DNA from: Desulfogranum marinum
Lineage (GTDB): Bacteria > Desulfobacterota > Desulfobulbia > Desulfobulbales > Desulfobulbaceae
Direction: 5' to 3'
Length of the DNA stretch: 64,000 bases
Assembly (NCBI RefSeq): GCF_016918565.1
Contig: NZ_JAFFQD010000001.1
Location: 62,001 to 126,000 of the forward strand
In this document: positions 37,264 through 47,243 of the stretch, in pieces
Numbering within the stretch: the first letter of the stretch is position 1
Layout: each line of letters begins with the position of its first letter
Program-made: the position numbers and the translations under genes
The notes under the pieces: generated by a model
What the model was told of the DNA's origin: nothing
Database searches by the model: none
The model's input: only the letters and a program-made list of their open reading frames with translations

Positions 37264-38536
37264 TGCGATGAATATCAGCACCAAGATCGGCCAGCTTTTT
37301 CACCATATTTTCATACCCTCTCTCCAAGTGGTATATTCTGGAAATCTCGGTTTCCCCTTCTGCTGCCAGTCCTGCGACAACCAAGGAAGCAGATGCCCGA
37401 AGATCCGTTGCCATCACCTGAGCGCCACTCAATCCCCGGCGTCCGACACCACGAACAATGGCACTTGCCCCATCGATCTTGATATCCGCGCCCATCCTTT
37501 CCAGTTCAGCGACATGCATGAACCTATTTTCAAAAATGGTTTCATGGATCACAGCAGTACCGTTGCCCAAGGCCATCAGCGCCATAAATTGCGCTTGCAG
37601 GTCGGTGGGGAAACCAGGGTAGGGCAAGGTTGTAACATCGACACTCTTTAATTGGCAGCGATTTTCGCTCCTGCTTATAGGGCAACATACCTTGAGACTG
37701 CTTTCTCCAACCTCTATATCAACCCCACAGCGCAATAATTTTTCTGTTAATGCCGGCAGGTGAGCAGGCACACAGTCTTGAATTTCAACCTTTCCTCCTG
37801 CTGCAGCAACAGCAATCATGTAGGTTCCGGTTTCAATACGGTCTGGGATAATTGACGAGACAGTCGCCTTAAGTCGAGTCACCCCGTTAATGGTTAACCG
37901 GTCGCTCCCCTTTCCTTCAATCTCAGCTCCCATTGCTGTCAACATATCAATCAAATTGGCAATTTCCGGTTCCCTGGCAGCATTTTTTATAATTGTCTGT
38001 CCTTGGGCGAAGACAGAGGCCATCAGAATGTTTTCCGTGCCGGTGACCGAAGGTTTATCGAAATAGACGCTGCCACCCTGTAATCTGTTTTCGACTTTAG
38101 CTTCAACATATCCTTCGTTGAGACTGGTTGTAATACCCAGTTGCTCAAACCCCTGGAGATGATAATTAATCGGTCGCGCACCAATTGCACATCCACCGGG
38201 CAAGGAAACCCGAGCTGTGCCCAAGCGGGCAAGCAGCGGTCCTAGTACTAATACTGAGGCACGCATGGTTTTCACCAATTCATAAGGAGCTTCGGTACCG
38301 GATAAATTGTCGGTATTGATCCTTACCCTTTTCCCTTCCCTTTCCCACTCGGCGCCAAGAATCTCTAATAACTTGAGCATGGTTCTGGTATCTCTGAGAT
38401 CCGGGACGTTTTCAAGGGTATGCCAACCAGGCGCAAGCAATGTGGCGGCTATAAGCGGCAAGGCAGCATTTTTCGCACCGCTGACAGCCACCGTACCATA
38501 GAGGGAGTTGCCACCACTTAATCTAATTCTATCCAT
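37253..38536 (-). CDS. murA: UDP-N-acetylglucosamine 1-carboxyvinyltransferase MurA
   Basis: First committed step of peptidoglycan synthesis: transfers enolpyruvyl from PEP to UDP-GlcNAc. The 427-residue protein has [10 protein letters not shown] (with the catalytic Lys) and Cys116 in [11 protein letters not shown], the residue attacked by fosfomycin; its presence predicts a normal, drug-sensitive form. It is the last gene of the minus-strand rho-rpmE-prfA-prmC-murA block and overlaps the kinase gene tail-to-tail. Confidence 0.97.
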   Translation of the reverse strand: MDRIRLSGGNSLYGTVAVSGAKNAALPLIAATLLAPGWHTLENVPDLRDTRTMLKLLEILGAEWEREGKRVRINTDNLSGTEAPYELVKTMRASVLVLGPLLARLGTARVSLPGGCAIGARPINYHLQGFEQLGITTSLNEGYVEAKVENRLQGGSVYFDKPSVTGTENILMASVFAQGQTIIKNAAREPEIANLIDMLTAMGAEIEGKGSDRLTINGVTRLKATVSSIIPDRIETGTYMIAVAAAGGKVEIQDCVPAHLPALTEKLLRCGVDIEVGESSLKVCCPISRSENRCQLKSVDVTTLPYPGFPTDLQAQFMALMALGNGTAVIHETIFENRFMHVAELERMGADIKIDGASAIVRGVGRRGLSGAQVMATDLRASASLVVAGLAAEGETEISRIYHLERGYENMVKKLADLGADIHRISE

Positions 38537-38588
38537 ATATCCTCGTTATAGTAGTCACCGGCACCCCAATGCCATAGCAACAAAAAAA

Positions 38589-39443
38589 TCAGCCACAAAA
38601 ACACGCCTTGGCAATTCTATCGCGTCCTGACCAGTCAGGAACAATGGCGATTTCTTTGTAATCACCAGCGGCCCTAAAAAGCTCAATCACATGTTGGCCT
38701 TGATCGGCACCTATCTCAAAAAAAATACATCCACCGTGGGTCAAGTGTTTTTTTGCCTGGTATATAACCTGTTTAATACAATCAAGCCCGGTTGATCCTC
38801 CTGCAAGGGCGAGCATCGGTTCAAACTGACTCACTTCCGGCTGGAGCGCGGGAATATCATTATCAGGTATGTAAGGTGGGTTACAGACGATGAGATCAAA
38901 TCTTGCCGAATGTTGCAGAGCAGAAAAAAAATCGCTTGCTGCGAGCTGCACAAGATGCTCACAATTATGGCGGGCGATATTTTGGGCAGCCACGGTCAAC
39001 GCTAAAGGTGAAATATCAATTGCAGTTACAGTGCAACCAAGCTCCAAGGCCAACACCACGGCAATGACCCCGCTACCTGTACACATGTCCATTGCTCTGA
39101 ACGTACCCTGCCTGATCTCCAGACTTGCCAGGACGTGGTCCAGCAAAAATTCTGTTTCCGACCTGGGAACAAGTACTGATGGCGAGACATGAAAATCAAG
39201 AGACCAAAATTCACGAACTCCGGTAATATAATGGAGTGGAATACGCTGACAACGTTGATCAATCAACGACAAAAATTCGTCACATGTTGCCGGTTCAATT
39301 GTTTTATCACAGGCTAAGAACAATTCACTGCGCGACCAATGAGTGACAAATTGCAAAAGCAGGCGGGCATCAAGCGTATATTCTTCAATGCCGGCCTTTT
39401 GTAACCGATGGGTTGCCTCATCAAGGAGGCTTGTTATTTTCAT
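38589..39443 (-). CDS. prmC: Release factor glutamine methyltransferase PrmC
   Basis: Methylates the Gln of the GGQ motif in release factors RF1 and RF2. It has the SAM site MCTGSGVIAV and the substrate motif NPPYIP. ATG 39443 (MKITSLLDEATHRL) begins 13 bases after the prfA stop and gives 284 residues; the open frame runs further into prfA but without sense. Linkage to prfA supports the call. Confidence 0.95.
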   Translation of the reverse strand: MKITSLLDEATHRLQKAGIEEYTLDARLLLQFVTHWSRSELFLACDKTIEPATCDEFLSLIDQRCQRIPLHYITGVREFWSLDFHVSPSVLVPRSETEFLLDHVLASLEIRQGTFRAMDMCTGSGVIAVVLALELGCTVTAIDISPLALTVAAQNIARHNCEHLVQLAASDFFSALQHSARFDLIVCNPPYIPDNDIPALQPEVSQFEPMLALAGGSTGLDCIKQVIYQAKKHLTHGGCIFFEIGADQGQHVIELFRAAGDYKEIAIVPDWSGRDRIAKACFCG

Positions 39444-39456
39444 AGAGCGCGGAAGA

Positions 39457-40527
39457 CTACTGCGCAATGTTAAGAGCTTCTGACTGGAAATGAGTAATAA
39501 CAGGAATAATAACCTCATCCAGATTGCCGGAAATAATCTGATCCAATTTATAGACGGTGAGGTTGATTCGGTGGTCTGTTACTCGTCCTTGGGGAAAATT
39601 GTAGGTGCGAATTCGTTCGCTCCTGTCACCGCTCCCGACTTGACTCTTTCGCTCCTCGGAAATCAAGCTCTGTCTTTCAAGTTCTAATTTATCAGAAAGG
39701 CGAGCCCTGAGAACTTGCAATGCCTTGGCCTTATTCTTGTGCTGGGATTTTTCATCTTGACAGGTGACGACTAATCCCGTCGGAAGATGGGTGACTCGCA
39801 CGGCAGAATCTGTTGTATTAACAGATTGTCCACCTGGTCCGGAAGAACGGTAGACATCAAACTTTAACTCATTGGGTTCAATGTGTAGATCAACCTCTTC
39901 TACTTCAGCTATAATAGCAACGGTCACAGCAGAAGTATGTATTCTACCTTGGGTCTCGGTGTCGGGCACTCTCTGTACACGGTGGACACCGGACTCATAT
40001 TTTAAACGGGAATACACATTATTGCCTTTTACCAGAGCAATAATTTCCTTAAACCCGCCGATACCAATAGGATTGGAACTCATTACCTCTACTCGCCACC
40101 CCTGAGCTTCAGCATACCGGCTGTACATCCTGAAAAGATCAGCAGCAAACAGGGCTGCTTCATCACCACCTGTACCGGCCCTGATTTCAAGAAAGATATT
40201 TTTTTCGTCGTTAGGATCTTTAGGCAACAGCAGAACTCGAATAGCTGCTTCAAGCTCGGTTATCCGCTTCCCCCCTTCCTCCAATTCTGCTTTGGCAAGC
40301 TCAACCATGTCTGGATCTTCGTCTTCATCCCGAATCATTGCTTTATGTTCGCCCTGCTCTTCTACAAGACGACTATATTCACCGTAAAGACCTGCCAGTT
40401 TGGATACGGTAGAATGCTCACGCACGACCTCCTGGTATGCTTTTTGGTTATTAGCCAACTGCGGATCAGACAGTTGATGTTCAAGAACACTCAGTCTTTC
40501 GTCAATGTCGCGGAGATTTTCAAACAT
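39457..40527 (-). CDS. prfA: Peptide chain release factor 1
   Basis: Recognises UAA and UAG stop codons and triggers peptide release. The GGQ loop is [15 protein letters not shown], and the domain 1/2 segment [14 protein letters not shown] is typical of RF1. The 356-residue protein starts at ATG 40527, just after the terminator of rpmE, and is followed by prmC, which methylates it. Confidence 0.97.
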   Translation of the reverse strand: MFENLRDIDERLSVLEHQLSDPQLANNQKAYQEVVREHSTVSKLAGLYGEYSRLVEEQGEHKAMIRDEDEDPDMVELAKAELEEGGKRITELEAAIRVLLLPKDPNDEKNIFLEIRAGTGGDEAALFAADLFRMYSRYAEAQGWRVEVMSSNPIGIGGFKEIIALVKGNNVYSRLKYESGVHRVQRVPDTETQGRIHTSAVTVAIIAEVEEVDLHIEPNELKFDVYRSSGPGGQSVNTTDSAVRVTHLPTGLVVTCQDEKSQHKNKAKALQVLRARLSDKLELERQSLISEERKSQVGSGDRSERIRTYNFPQGRVTDHRINLTVYKLDQIISGNLDEVIIPVITHFQSEALNIAQ

Positions 40528-40546
40528 GGTCAGTGGTGTCCCAAAT

Positions 40547-40586
40547 AAAAAAAATCCACATGTCCCCTATCAGGAGTCATGTGGAT
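40547..40586 (-). terminator. Intrinsic terminator of rpmE
   Basis: On the minus strand ATCCACATG pairs with CATGTGGAT, extended inward by CTCCT/AGGGG around GAT, followed by eight T. It lies between rpmE (stop 40607) and prfA (start 40527), so prfA needs its own promoter or read-through. Confidence 0.9.
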
Positions 40587-40606
40587 ATGAAGTAGAAATT
40601 GCTTTC

Positions 40607-40816
40607 TTACTTTTTCAAATGTCCAGCATACTTCTTCTTGAATTTCTCGATTCGTCCGGCGGTATCAACCAACTTCTGTTTTCCGGTAAAAAACGGATGA
40701 CAGGCTGAACAAATTTCCACCTTCATTTCCTTTTCTACAGAACCAAGTTCAAATTCGTTACCACAGGCACAAACTGCCTTTATCTTATGGTATTCTGGAT
40801 GTGTATCGGGTTTCAT
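40607..40816 (-). CDS. rpmE: 50S ribosomal protein L31
   Basis: Large-subunit protein of 69 residues forming an intersubunit bridge. It is the zinc-binding form, with CACG and CSAC supplying cysteines. It follows rho, a common pairing, and is followed by a strong terminator. Confidence 0.96.
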   Translation of the reverse strand: MKPDTHPEYHKIKAVCACGNEFELGSVEKEMKVEICSACHPFFTGKQKLVDTAGRIEKFKKKYAGHLKK

Positions 40817-40910
40817 AGGTTTTCACTCCTTCTAAGAGTATAGCGCATAATTTGAAAATAAAGCAAAAGATTAGCAATATACACCTTTTGCTGTTTTTTT
40901 AAAGCACTTT

Positions 40911-42158
40911 TTACCTGTTCATAGAGGCAAAAAATTCTTCATTATTTTTTGTTTGTCTCATTCTATCCAAGAGAAACTCCATGGCATCTGCAGGATTCAT
41001 TGAGGACAGTAACTTACGTAATATCCAAATTCGGTTAAGATCATCTGGTGGTAGAAGCAGGTCTTCTTTACGAGTTCCTGATTTGAGGATATCAATGGCA
41101 GGGTAAATACGACGATTAGCCATTTTCCGATCCAAAACAATTTCCATATTGCCGGTTCCCTTGAACTCTTCGAAAATGACCTCGTCCATCCTGCTACCGG
41201 TATCTATAAGTGCTGTAGCTAGGATAGTCAAGCTACCGCCCTCTTCTACGTTACGAGCTGCCCCGAAGAATTTTTTCGGTCGCTGAAGCGCATTGGCCTC
41301 AACCCCGCCGGAAAGAATTTTTCCAGAAGCTGGGGTAACCGTATTGTATGCTCTGGCAAGACGCGTAATGGAATCAAGCAAAATAACAACATCTTTTTTA
41401 TGTTCAACCAATCGCTTTGCCTTTTGGATGACCATCTCCGCAACCTGAATATGACGTTGAGGAGGCTCATCAAAAGTTGAGCTGACAACTTCTGCATCAA
41501 CAAAGCGCTTCATATCAGTAACTTCTTCAGGCCTTTCATCAATGAGCAGCACAATAAGATGGGCGTCTTTATGCTTCCGCACTATGGAAGAGGCTATTTT
41601 CTGCATCAAAACGGTCTTGCCTGTCCTTGGAGGAGCCACGATAAGCCCTCTCTGCCCTTTACCAAGCGGAGCGGTTATATTAAGAACCCGCATGGATAAT
41701 TCATCCTGCTCGGTTTCAAGGTCTATCAACTCATCGGGATGCAGTGGAGTAAGATTGACAAAAGCTGTTTTATTTTTAGCTGCTTCCGGCTTTTCATAAT
41801 TGATCCGATCGACCTTAAGCAGGGCAAAATAGCGCTCATTATCTTTGGGCGCCCTTACTTCACCTTCAATGGTATCGCCGGTCCTCAGGTTCAGCCTTCG
41901 AATCTGAGAGGGAGAGACATAGATATCATCCGGACCTGGGAGATAATTGTAATCCGGTGCACGAAGAAAACCGAACCCATCCTGTAAGACCTCAAGTACC
42001 CCGCTGCCTCTCAATTTACCATCCTCATCGGCCTGAGCTTTGAGGAGTGCAAAAATCAATTCCTGCTTTCTCATGGTACTATAGCCTTCGATACCTAGAG
42101 AAGCTGCAAGCGCAACAAGTTCCTTAATTTTTTTATTTTTCAACTCAGTGGGATTCAT
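40911..42158 (-). CDS. rho: Transcription termination factor Rho
   Basis: Hexameric RNA-dependent ATPase that ends transcription. It has an N-terminal Rho-N domain ([18 protein letters not shown]), an RNA-binding cold-shock-like domain ([22 protein letters not shown]), Walker A in [12 protein letters not shown] and Walker B in [15 protein letters not shown] 42158 has GGAGG about ten bases upstream; the frame opens to 42239 but that extension is not conserved in style. The product is 415 residues. A leader of about 285 bases precedes it. Confidence 0.96.
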   Translation of the reverse strand: MNPTELKNKKIKELVALAASLGIEGYSTMRKQELIFALLKAQADEDGKLRGSGVLEVLQDGFGFLRAPDYNYLPGPDDIYVSPSQIRRLNLRTGDTIEGEVRAPKDNERYFALLKVDRINYEKPEAAKNKTAFVNLTPLHPDELIDLETEQDELSMRVLNITAPLGKGQRGLIVAPPRTGKTVLMQKIASSIVRKHKDAHLIVLLIDERPEEVTDMKRFVDAEVVSSTFDEPPQRHIQVAEMVIQKAKRLVEHKKDVVILLDSITRLARAYNTVTPASGKILSGGVEANALQRPKKFFGAARNVEEGGSLTILATALIDTGSRMDEVIFEEFKGTGNMEIVLDRKMANRRIYPAIDILKSGTRKEDLLLPPDDLNRIWILRKLLSSMNPADAMEFLLDRMRQTKNNEEFFASMNR

Positions 42159-42449
42159 TGACCGGTCTTTCCTCCATGTGGTCATAAGATAATGCTGTTC
42201 ATGCTTAAGTGCATAAAAGCAGCATTGCACGGGATACAAACAAAGATTCGTTTAAAAGCTACTGAACCGCCAAATCCGTATAAAATGCTAACACACCGAA
42301 AGCCTTAAAAAAGGTGATCGTTATTTATATAAATATAGATAGTATTCAGTTGAATAGCTGTGGCGGGAATAGACTTGGAATGGTGTTGTATAATCTAGAT
42401 TAAATACCGGTTCAGTATTACTTTACCGACGGTATAATTATTATATTTG

Positions 42450-42479
42450 ATTCTATGAAATATCTGAACAAGAAGTCAA
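42450..42479 (-). promoter_or_regulatory. Candidate sigma-70 promoter of rho (in the 42159-42562 gap)
   Basis: On the minus strand TTGACT (42474-42479) and TAGAAT (42450-42455) are 18 bases apart. Transcription would begin near 42443 and give rho an untranslated leader of about 285 bases. The gap between coaE and rho is otherwise AT-rich with no gene; a long leader agrees with the autoregulation known for rho in other bacteria. Confidence 0.5.
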
Positions 42480-42562
42480 CAGACAACAAGCTGATTCGTC
42501 GAAATGTTCCTACGTAAATATTGGGTAATGGTACTACTGTCAAGTTATTTCTACAAATTTCA

Positions 42563-43165
42563 TTACAAATAATGATCTTCAAGCTGCTCTGCAAGTACTA
42601 AGACAGCCTTACGGGTCGTAGTCCATGCTTCGCTGTTGTCAATAACATAGTCTGCTGCCTGCTTTTTCTGTGCAAGGTCTATTTGCGAGGCAATGGAAGC
42701 AGTTGCCTGTTGCCTACTGACGCCGTCTCTGAGCATTATCCGCTGGCACTGGAGTTCTGGTTGAACGTAAACAACCACAACGCAATCCATATCATCCTGC
42801 CAGCCTGCCTCATACAGGAGAGGGATTTCTACCAAAGCAAAAGAACTTTTCAGACTTGTAATTTCCTTTTGTAACCGAACTTGCACCAGCGGATGAAGCA
42901 GGCTATCCACTTTTTTTCGCAATACGTGGTTATTAAAAATCGCGTCACGAAGTACAGATCGGTTCAGTCGTCCCTTCTCATCAAAAAAGGTAGCATTCAA
43001 GTTGGCGTGAAGCGCTTGCCAACCAGGTGCCCCCTTTTCAAGCAGATCCTTGCAACGTTGATCAATATTGATCAACGGGATGTTACAATAACTGGCGAGC
43101 AAGCGACTTACACAGCTTTTACCGCTACCGATACCACCTGTTATCCCAACAATTCGAGTACTCAA
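42563..43165 (-). CDS. coaE: Dephospho-CoA kinase CoaE
   Basis: Phosphorylates the 3'-hydroxyl of dephospho-CoA, last step of coenzyme A synthesis. P-loop GITGGIGSGKS lies at residues 7-17, INIDQRCKDLL follows, and the LID region has QRIMLRDGVS. The usual DAD motif reads NIDQ here. The start overlaps the rluD stop by four bases (ATGA), indicating coupling. Confidence 0.94.
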   Translation of the reverse strand: MSTRIVGITGGIGSGKSCVSRLLASYCNIPLINIDQRCKDLLEKGAPGWQALHANLNATFFDEKGRLNRSVLRDAIFNNHVLRKKVDSLLHPLVQVRLQKEITSLKSSFALVEIPLLYEAGWQDDMDCVVVVYVQPELQCQRIMLRDGVSRQQATASIASQIDLAQKKQAADYVIDNSEAWTTTRKAVLVLAEQLEDHYL

Positions 43166-44097
43166 ACGTCAAGCCCCCTCAAAGTCTGCACAACCTCTTC
43201 CATATCAGGCCACAGAGGTGCCAGAAACTGCATAGGTTCAAGGGACACAGGATGATTGAATTGAATACAAGAAGCGTGGAGCATTTGCCTGCATGGCATA
43301 CCAGGAGTGTGCACACCGATTTTACCTCCGTAAAGTTCGTCCCCGGCAACAGGCGCTTTCACAGAGGCCATATGGACCCGAATTTGATGGGTCCGTCCCG
43401 TTTCAATGGTAATTTCTGCTAGACACATCCCATTGCCATATCTTTCTATAATATGCCATTGAGAAACTGCATACCGACCTTTAATCGGCCTGATCGACAT
43501 TTTTTTACGATTGGCAGGATGCCTGCCTATGGGAGCAATAATTCGTCCATCCTCGTCCCCAGGATAACGGAGCAAAACAGCGTAATAGATCTTGTGAATT
43601 TGCCGTTCTTTAAAACTTTCAGCCAGCCTACGTAATGACATTTCCGTTTTAGCAACCAGCATTACACCTGACGTATCTTTGTCTAGTCTATGGACAATCC
43701 CTGGCCTGCCGCCGTCTAATTGCGGCAGGTTTCGGTAACGGTATAACAACCCATTGACCAAGGTACCGCTGTGGTGCCCGGCTGCGGGGTGGACAACCAA
43801 TCCCGGCGGCTTACTGATAACAAGCAGATGCTCATCCTCAAACAAGGTCTCAAAAGCAATATCCTCTGGCTGTAGCTCAGATTGCGCAAGTGGAGGAATA
43901 TGAATATCAATCATTTCCCCGCTACGGACTTTATGCCCCGCTTTGACAGCTTTTCCACCAACAACAACATGGTGAGAAAGAATGAGTTTGTTTATATATG
44001 AGCGCGAGAAGTCAGGATATTTTCGAACTAGATAGTGGTCCAGACGTTGTTTTTCTTCAACGGGTTGAACAACATGCTGAAAGTTTCTTTGGTCCAC
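43162..44097 (-). CDS. rluD: RluD-type 23S rRNA pseudouridine synthase
   Basis: RNA-modifying enzyme with an N-terminal S4 domain (RLDHYLVRKYPDFSRSYINK) and a catalytic domain with GIVHRLDKDTSGV, where the Asp is catalytic. The 311 residues fit RluC/RluD, and RluD is favoured by similarity of the layout. It starts at GTG 44097; this codon lies inside a perfect nine-base stem, and no alternative in-frame ATG exists near the start. Confidence 0.88.
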   Translation of the reverse strand: MDQRNFQHVVQPVEEKQRLDHYLVRKYPDFSRSYINKLILSHHVVVGGKAVKAGHKVRSGEMIDIHIPPLAQSELQPEDIAFETLFEDEHLLVISKPPGLVVHPAAGHHSGTLVNGLLYRYRNLPQLDGGRPGIVHRLDKDTSGVMLVAKTEMSLRRLAESFKERQIHKIYYAVLLRYPGDEDGRIIAPIGRHPANRKKMSIRPIKGRYAVSQWHIIERYGNGMCLAEITIETGRTHQIRVHMASVKAPVAGDELYGGKIGVHTPGMPCRQMLHASCIQFNHPVSLEPMQFLAPLWPDMEEVVQTLRGLDV

Positions 44098-44121
44098 GGG
44101 TCAATTCACTGTCCCGTGGAC
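44092..44121 (-). promoter_or_regulatory. Hairpin covering the rluD start codon
   Basis: GTCCACGGG (44113-44121 on the minus strand) pairs perfectly with CCCGTGGAC (44092-44100) around a 12-base loop. The GTG start at 44095-44097 is in the second arm, so folding of the mRNA would hide the start codon. It lies 39 bases after the carD stop and could also be a weak terminator, but no T-run follows. Confidence 0.5.
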
Positions 44122-44159
44122 AGCCTGTAAAGAAAGGATAAGCAAAAAAGGACGGTCAC

Positions 44160-44639
44160 TCAAACAAACAATTTTTCGATTTGTTTTTCAACCTGTTCTT
44201 CTTCGGTGTGTTTGGCTAGGGACAATTCTTTTACCAGTAAGCTTTTGGCGGTATCGAGCATTTTCCGTTCACCATAGGACAGTTCTTTGTCTTCTTTCAA
44301 GAGAAAAAGGTCACGTAAAACAACTGCTACCTCAAAGACAGAACCCGTTTTTATTTTTTCCATGTAATCGCGGTAACGACGGTTCCAAGTCTGTGCATTG
44401 ATCTTGATATCACGTTCCTTGAGGATGCCGATGACCTCTGTTACCTCATCGTTTGAGATAATAGCACGAAGCCCAACATTATCACTGGTCGCGGTCGGAA
44501 TCATGATAGTCATGTCATTATCTAAAATTTTCATGACGTAAAAACTCTGATCAACACCACCAATTGTCTGTGTTTCTATGGCCTGAATCAGCCCAACACC
44601 ATGTGCAGGATATACAGCCATATCGCCTTCTGAAAACAC
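44160..44639 (-). CDS. CarD-family transcriptional regulator
   Basis: RNA polymerase-binding regulator of the CarD/CdnL family, which stabilises open complexes at rRNA and other promoters. The N-terminal Tudor-like RNAP-binding domain starts FSEGDMAVYPAHGVGLI; the helical C-terminal domain contains NRRYRDYMEKIKTG and YGERKMLDTA. GTG 44639 is the start, with GGAGG nine bases upstream. The product is 159 residues, normal for the family. Confidence 0.93.
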   Translation of the reverse strand: MFSEGDMAVYPAHGVGLIQAIETQTIGGVDQSFYVMKILDNDMTIMIPTATSDNVGLRAIISNDEVTEVIGILKERDIKINAQTWNRRYRDYMEKIKTGSVFEVAVVLRDLFLLKEDKELSYGERKMLDTAKSLLVKELSLAKHTEEEQVEKQIEKLFV

Positions 44640-44821
44640 GTTGATCCTCCAAATAAGATAGAATGCAGGATATGCACTAAGAATGAGTGTGTATCTTAAT
44701 GAACATAAAATACTATATTACCATATTTTTCCTGAATAGGAAAGTACGGAGCTACGAATGTACTAATTAACCTACCGTCCACGAAAAGCTGGGAAAACTC
44801 GAAGGCATCATTCGTCAGGAT

Positions 44822-45421
44822 TTATTCTTTTTTGGCTCTGCAATTAATCAAGTTCATACAGGGCCCAATACCCTGTTTCAGAAAAATATCAACCGCATCA
44901 ACTACTATGGATGCTCTGTCATCTATTATTTTTTGCTCAGACTTGGAAAACCCAGATAAAACATATTTGTCCACAGGTTGTTTTTCAACACCACTTTCAA
45001 TCGTCGGTCTGCCTACACCAAATTTTATACGACTTATTGCTGTGGATCCAAGATGTTGGGCAATAGATTTAATCCCATTATGTCCACCCGCACCACCTTT
45101 TGCAACCACTTTTATCCTGCCGCAAGGGAGATCTATATCGTCATGGATAACAAGCAAGTTTTGCAAAGGGACATTGAAATAATCGACAAATTGACGCACA
45201 CATGCACCTGACAAATTCATATATGTCTGCGGCAGTAAAAATAAAACCTGGTTCGTTGCAATGCGATGTTTGCAATATCGCCCCTGCATTTTGGTTTTAT
45301 CAATATGACAATTGTTCAACCGGGCAAGATGTTCCAACATCATAAACCCGATATTATGGCGGGTTGTTTGGTATTTGGGACCTGGATTACCTAGTCCGAC
45401 AAGCAGGTAAGGAGAAGCCAT
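44822..45421 (-). CDS. pth: Peptidyl-tRNA hydrolase
   Basis: Releases tRNA from peptidyl-tRNAs that drop off the ribosome. It has VGLGNPGPKYQTTRHNIGF with the catalytic His, IHDDIDLPCGRIKV and KGGAGGHNGIKS. The 199-residue protein starts at ATG 45421. No good ribosome site is present, and a perfect hairpin ends 20 bases upstream. It follows rplY, the classic rplY-pth pairing. Confidence 0.96.
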   Translation of the reverse strand: MASPYLLVGLGNPGPKYQTTRHNIGFMMLEHLARLNNCHIDKTKMQGRYCKHRIATNQVLFLLPQTYMNLSGACVRQFVDYFNVPLQNLLVIHDDIDLPCGRIKVVAKGGAGGHNGIKSIAQHLGSTAISRIKFGVGRPTIESGVEKQPVDKYVLSGFSKSEQKIIDDRASIVVDAVDIFLKQGIGPCMNLINCRAKKE

Positions 45422-45440
45422 GAAGAAGGCAAATAGAAGA

Positions 45441-45464
45441 GAGCCGGTAGGTTCCTACCGGCTC
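45441..45464 (-). terminator. Perfect hairpin between rplY and pth
   Basis: GAGCCGGTAGG and CCTACCGGCTC are 11-base perfect arms separated by two bases. Downstream on the minus strand is TCTTCTATTTG, only a weak T-tract. It may act as a partial terminator that lowers pth relative to rplY, or as a processing site. Confidence 0.6.
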
Positions 45465-45498
45465 AGCTATACGAAGAGTTCGCTGTCAGCAAAAAAAA

Positions 45499-46056
45499 CT
45501 AATAAACAACGACACAGGTTACATTAGGTTTTTCAAGCATGGTCAATTTCTCGGAAACCGGCAAATCACCATAGGTGACACCCGCGCCACCCTGCTCTAA
45601 AGGTGTAATATCAACCTCAATGGTATCCGGTACATCAAGGGGGCAACCACGGAGCTTAACATTACTCCTAAAAACATTAAGTTCACCGCCCAAATCAACA
45701 CCCTTGGCTGTACCCACATAATCAATAGGCACAACAAACTCAAGTTGCTGATCCAGCTCAATCTCTAGAAAATCAACGTGTACGATGCTGCCGGACACCG
45801 GTTCCTTTTGAATCTCTTGCACGATTACATAGCGTTTATCTTTACTATCGCCATCTATCACAAGGGTGACGACTGCGTTACGTCCTTGGACGAAAAGTAA
45901 TTTTTTAAAGAGTTCACCGGCGTCAACCTGCAAAGAAACAGCCTCGCCGCCACCACTATATAAATTTGCCGGTGTCGTATTATTCATCCGCAACTGGCGC
46001 ATAGGTCCTTTGCCAAAAACCGTGCGTATCGCCGCTGCCATATCGACTTGTAACAT
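45499..46056 (-). CDS. rplY: 50S ribosomal protein L25/general stress protein Ctc
   Basis: 5S rRNA-binding ribosomal protein of the long two-domain Ctc type (185 residues): an N-terminal L25 beta-barrel (AIRTVFGKGPMRQLR) and a C-terminal TL5-like domain with VDFLEIELDQQLEFVVPI and VDITPLEQG. GGAGG precedes ATG 46056. It lies between prs and pth, as in many bacteria. Confidence 0.95.
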   Translation of the reverse strand: MLQVDMAAAIRTVFGKGPMRQLRMNNTTPANLYSGGGEAVSLQVDAGELFKKLLFVQGRNAVVTLVIDGDSKDKRYVIVQEIQKEPVSGSIVHVDFLEIELDQQLEFVVPIDYVGTAKGVDLGGELNVFRSNVKLRGCPLDVPDTIEVDITPLEQGGAGVTYGDLPVSEKLTMLEKPNVTCVVVY

Positions 46057-46108
46057 GGAAAGCCTCCCCCTTACTTCCGGGTTGATATAAAAAAATATTT
46101 ACGTTTAA

Positions 46109-47047
46109 CTATACAAAAAGATAGCTGACGGAGTCTTCATTATGAATCCTTTTGATTGCTTCGCCAAGCAATGCACCAACCGACAGCACTGTAATTTTTT
46201 CACACTCCTGCGCTTCCTGTCTCAAAGGGATGGAATTAGTCACCAACAGAGACTTAAGACTTGAGGCATTTATGCGATCTATGGCAGGACCGGACAAAAG
46301 AGCATGGGAACAACAGGCGTGCACTTCTTTTGCCCCTTTTGCCTTTAAAATCTCGGCACCGCCGCAAAGTGTTCCTGCTGTATCCACCATATCATCAAGC
46401 ATAATGGCCGTCTTACCGGCGACATCGCCAATAACATGCAATGCTTCACATTCGTTAGCTTTCTCTCTTCTCTTATCCACTATTGCCAACGAAGCATCAA
46501 GTCTTTTCGCAAAAGCTCTTGTGCGCTCTACGCCTCCAGCATCGGGAGAGACAAGCACAACATTTTCAAATTTATCTCTGATATACTTCAACAAGATGGG
46601 TGCAGCATACAGATGATCTACAGGTATATTGAAAAACCCTTGAATCTGACCGGCATGGAGATCCATACTTAAAACTCGCCTGGTTCCTACCGCCGTCAGC
46701 ATCTCTGCAACAACTTTAGCTGTAATAGGTACCCTTGGCCTCACTTTACGATCCTGCCTTGCATATCCGTAATAGGGCAAAACAGCAGTAATCCGTCTAG
46801 CAGAAGCACGACGGAGCGCGTCAACCATAATGACGAGTTCCATCAGGTTATCATTGACAGGCGGACATGTGGGCTGAATCACAAAAACATCCGCTCCACG
46901 AACATTTTCACCTATTTCAACAGAAGTCTCACCATCAGAGAATTGCTTCACTTCTGCTGCCCCTAGGGGCATGTCAAGATAGTTACAAATTTCTTCAGCA
47001 ATAGCCGGATTGGCATTCCCTGTAAATATTTTCATTATATTGGGCAT
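46109..47047 (-). CDS. prs: Ribose-phosphate pyrophosphokinase
   Basis: Makes PRPP from ribose 5-phosphate and ATP for nucleotide, His and Trp synthesis. It has KIFTGNANP at the start, [29 protein letters not shown], and the PRPP loop [12 protein letters not shown]. The 312 residues match class I enzymes. ATG 47047 is used; an in-frame ATG four codons later is also possible. It lies downstream of tRNA-Gln. Confidence 0.96.
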   Translation of the reverse strand: MPNIMKIFTGNANPAIAEEICNYLDMPLGAAEVKQFSDGETSVEIGENVRGADVFVIQPTCPPVNDNLMELVIMVDALRRASARRITAVLPYYGYARQDRKVRPRVPITAKVVAEMLTAVGTRRVLSMDLHAGQIQGFFNIPVDHLYAAPILLKYIRDKFENVVLVSPDAGGVERTRAFAKRLDASLAIVDKRREKANECEALHVIGDVAGKTAIMLDDMVDTAGTLCGGAEILKAKGAKEVHACCSHALLSGPAIDRINASSLKSLLVTNSIPLRQEAQECEKITVLSVGALLGEAIKRIHNEDSVSYLFV

Positions 47048-47136
47048 AATGTATTTCTCGCGCGAAGCTACCGGACACCAATCCGGCGAGAGGAAAATAT
47101 GGTGGCAAGCACCTAGGGATACTCAGAAAAATAGAC

Positions 47137-47211
47137 TGGCTGGGGCGGAGGGATTCGAACCCCCGAATGCAAGGATCAAAACCTTGTGTCTTACCGCTTG
47201 ACGACGCCCCA
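47137..47211 (-). tRNA. tRNA-Gln (anticodon TTG)
   Basis: A 75-base cloverleaf on the minus strand. The acceptor arm TGGGGCG (47205-47211) pairs with CGCCCCA (47141-47147). The anticodon stem CAAGG/CCTTG encloses the loop TTTTGAT, giving anticodon TTG. The T arm has GGTTCGAATCC. Discriminator G and CCA are encoded (47137-47140). It lies between ispE and prs; the cognate synthetase GlnS is at 50544. Confidence 0.95.
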
Positions 47212-47243
47212 ACCTTTTTGCATTATTTTTCTCAATACCAAAC

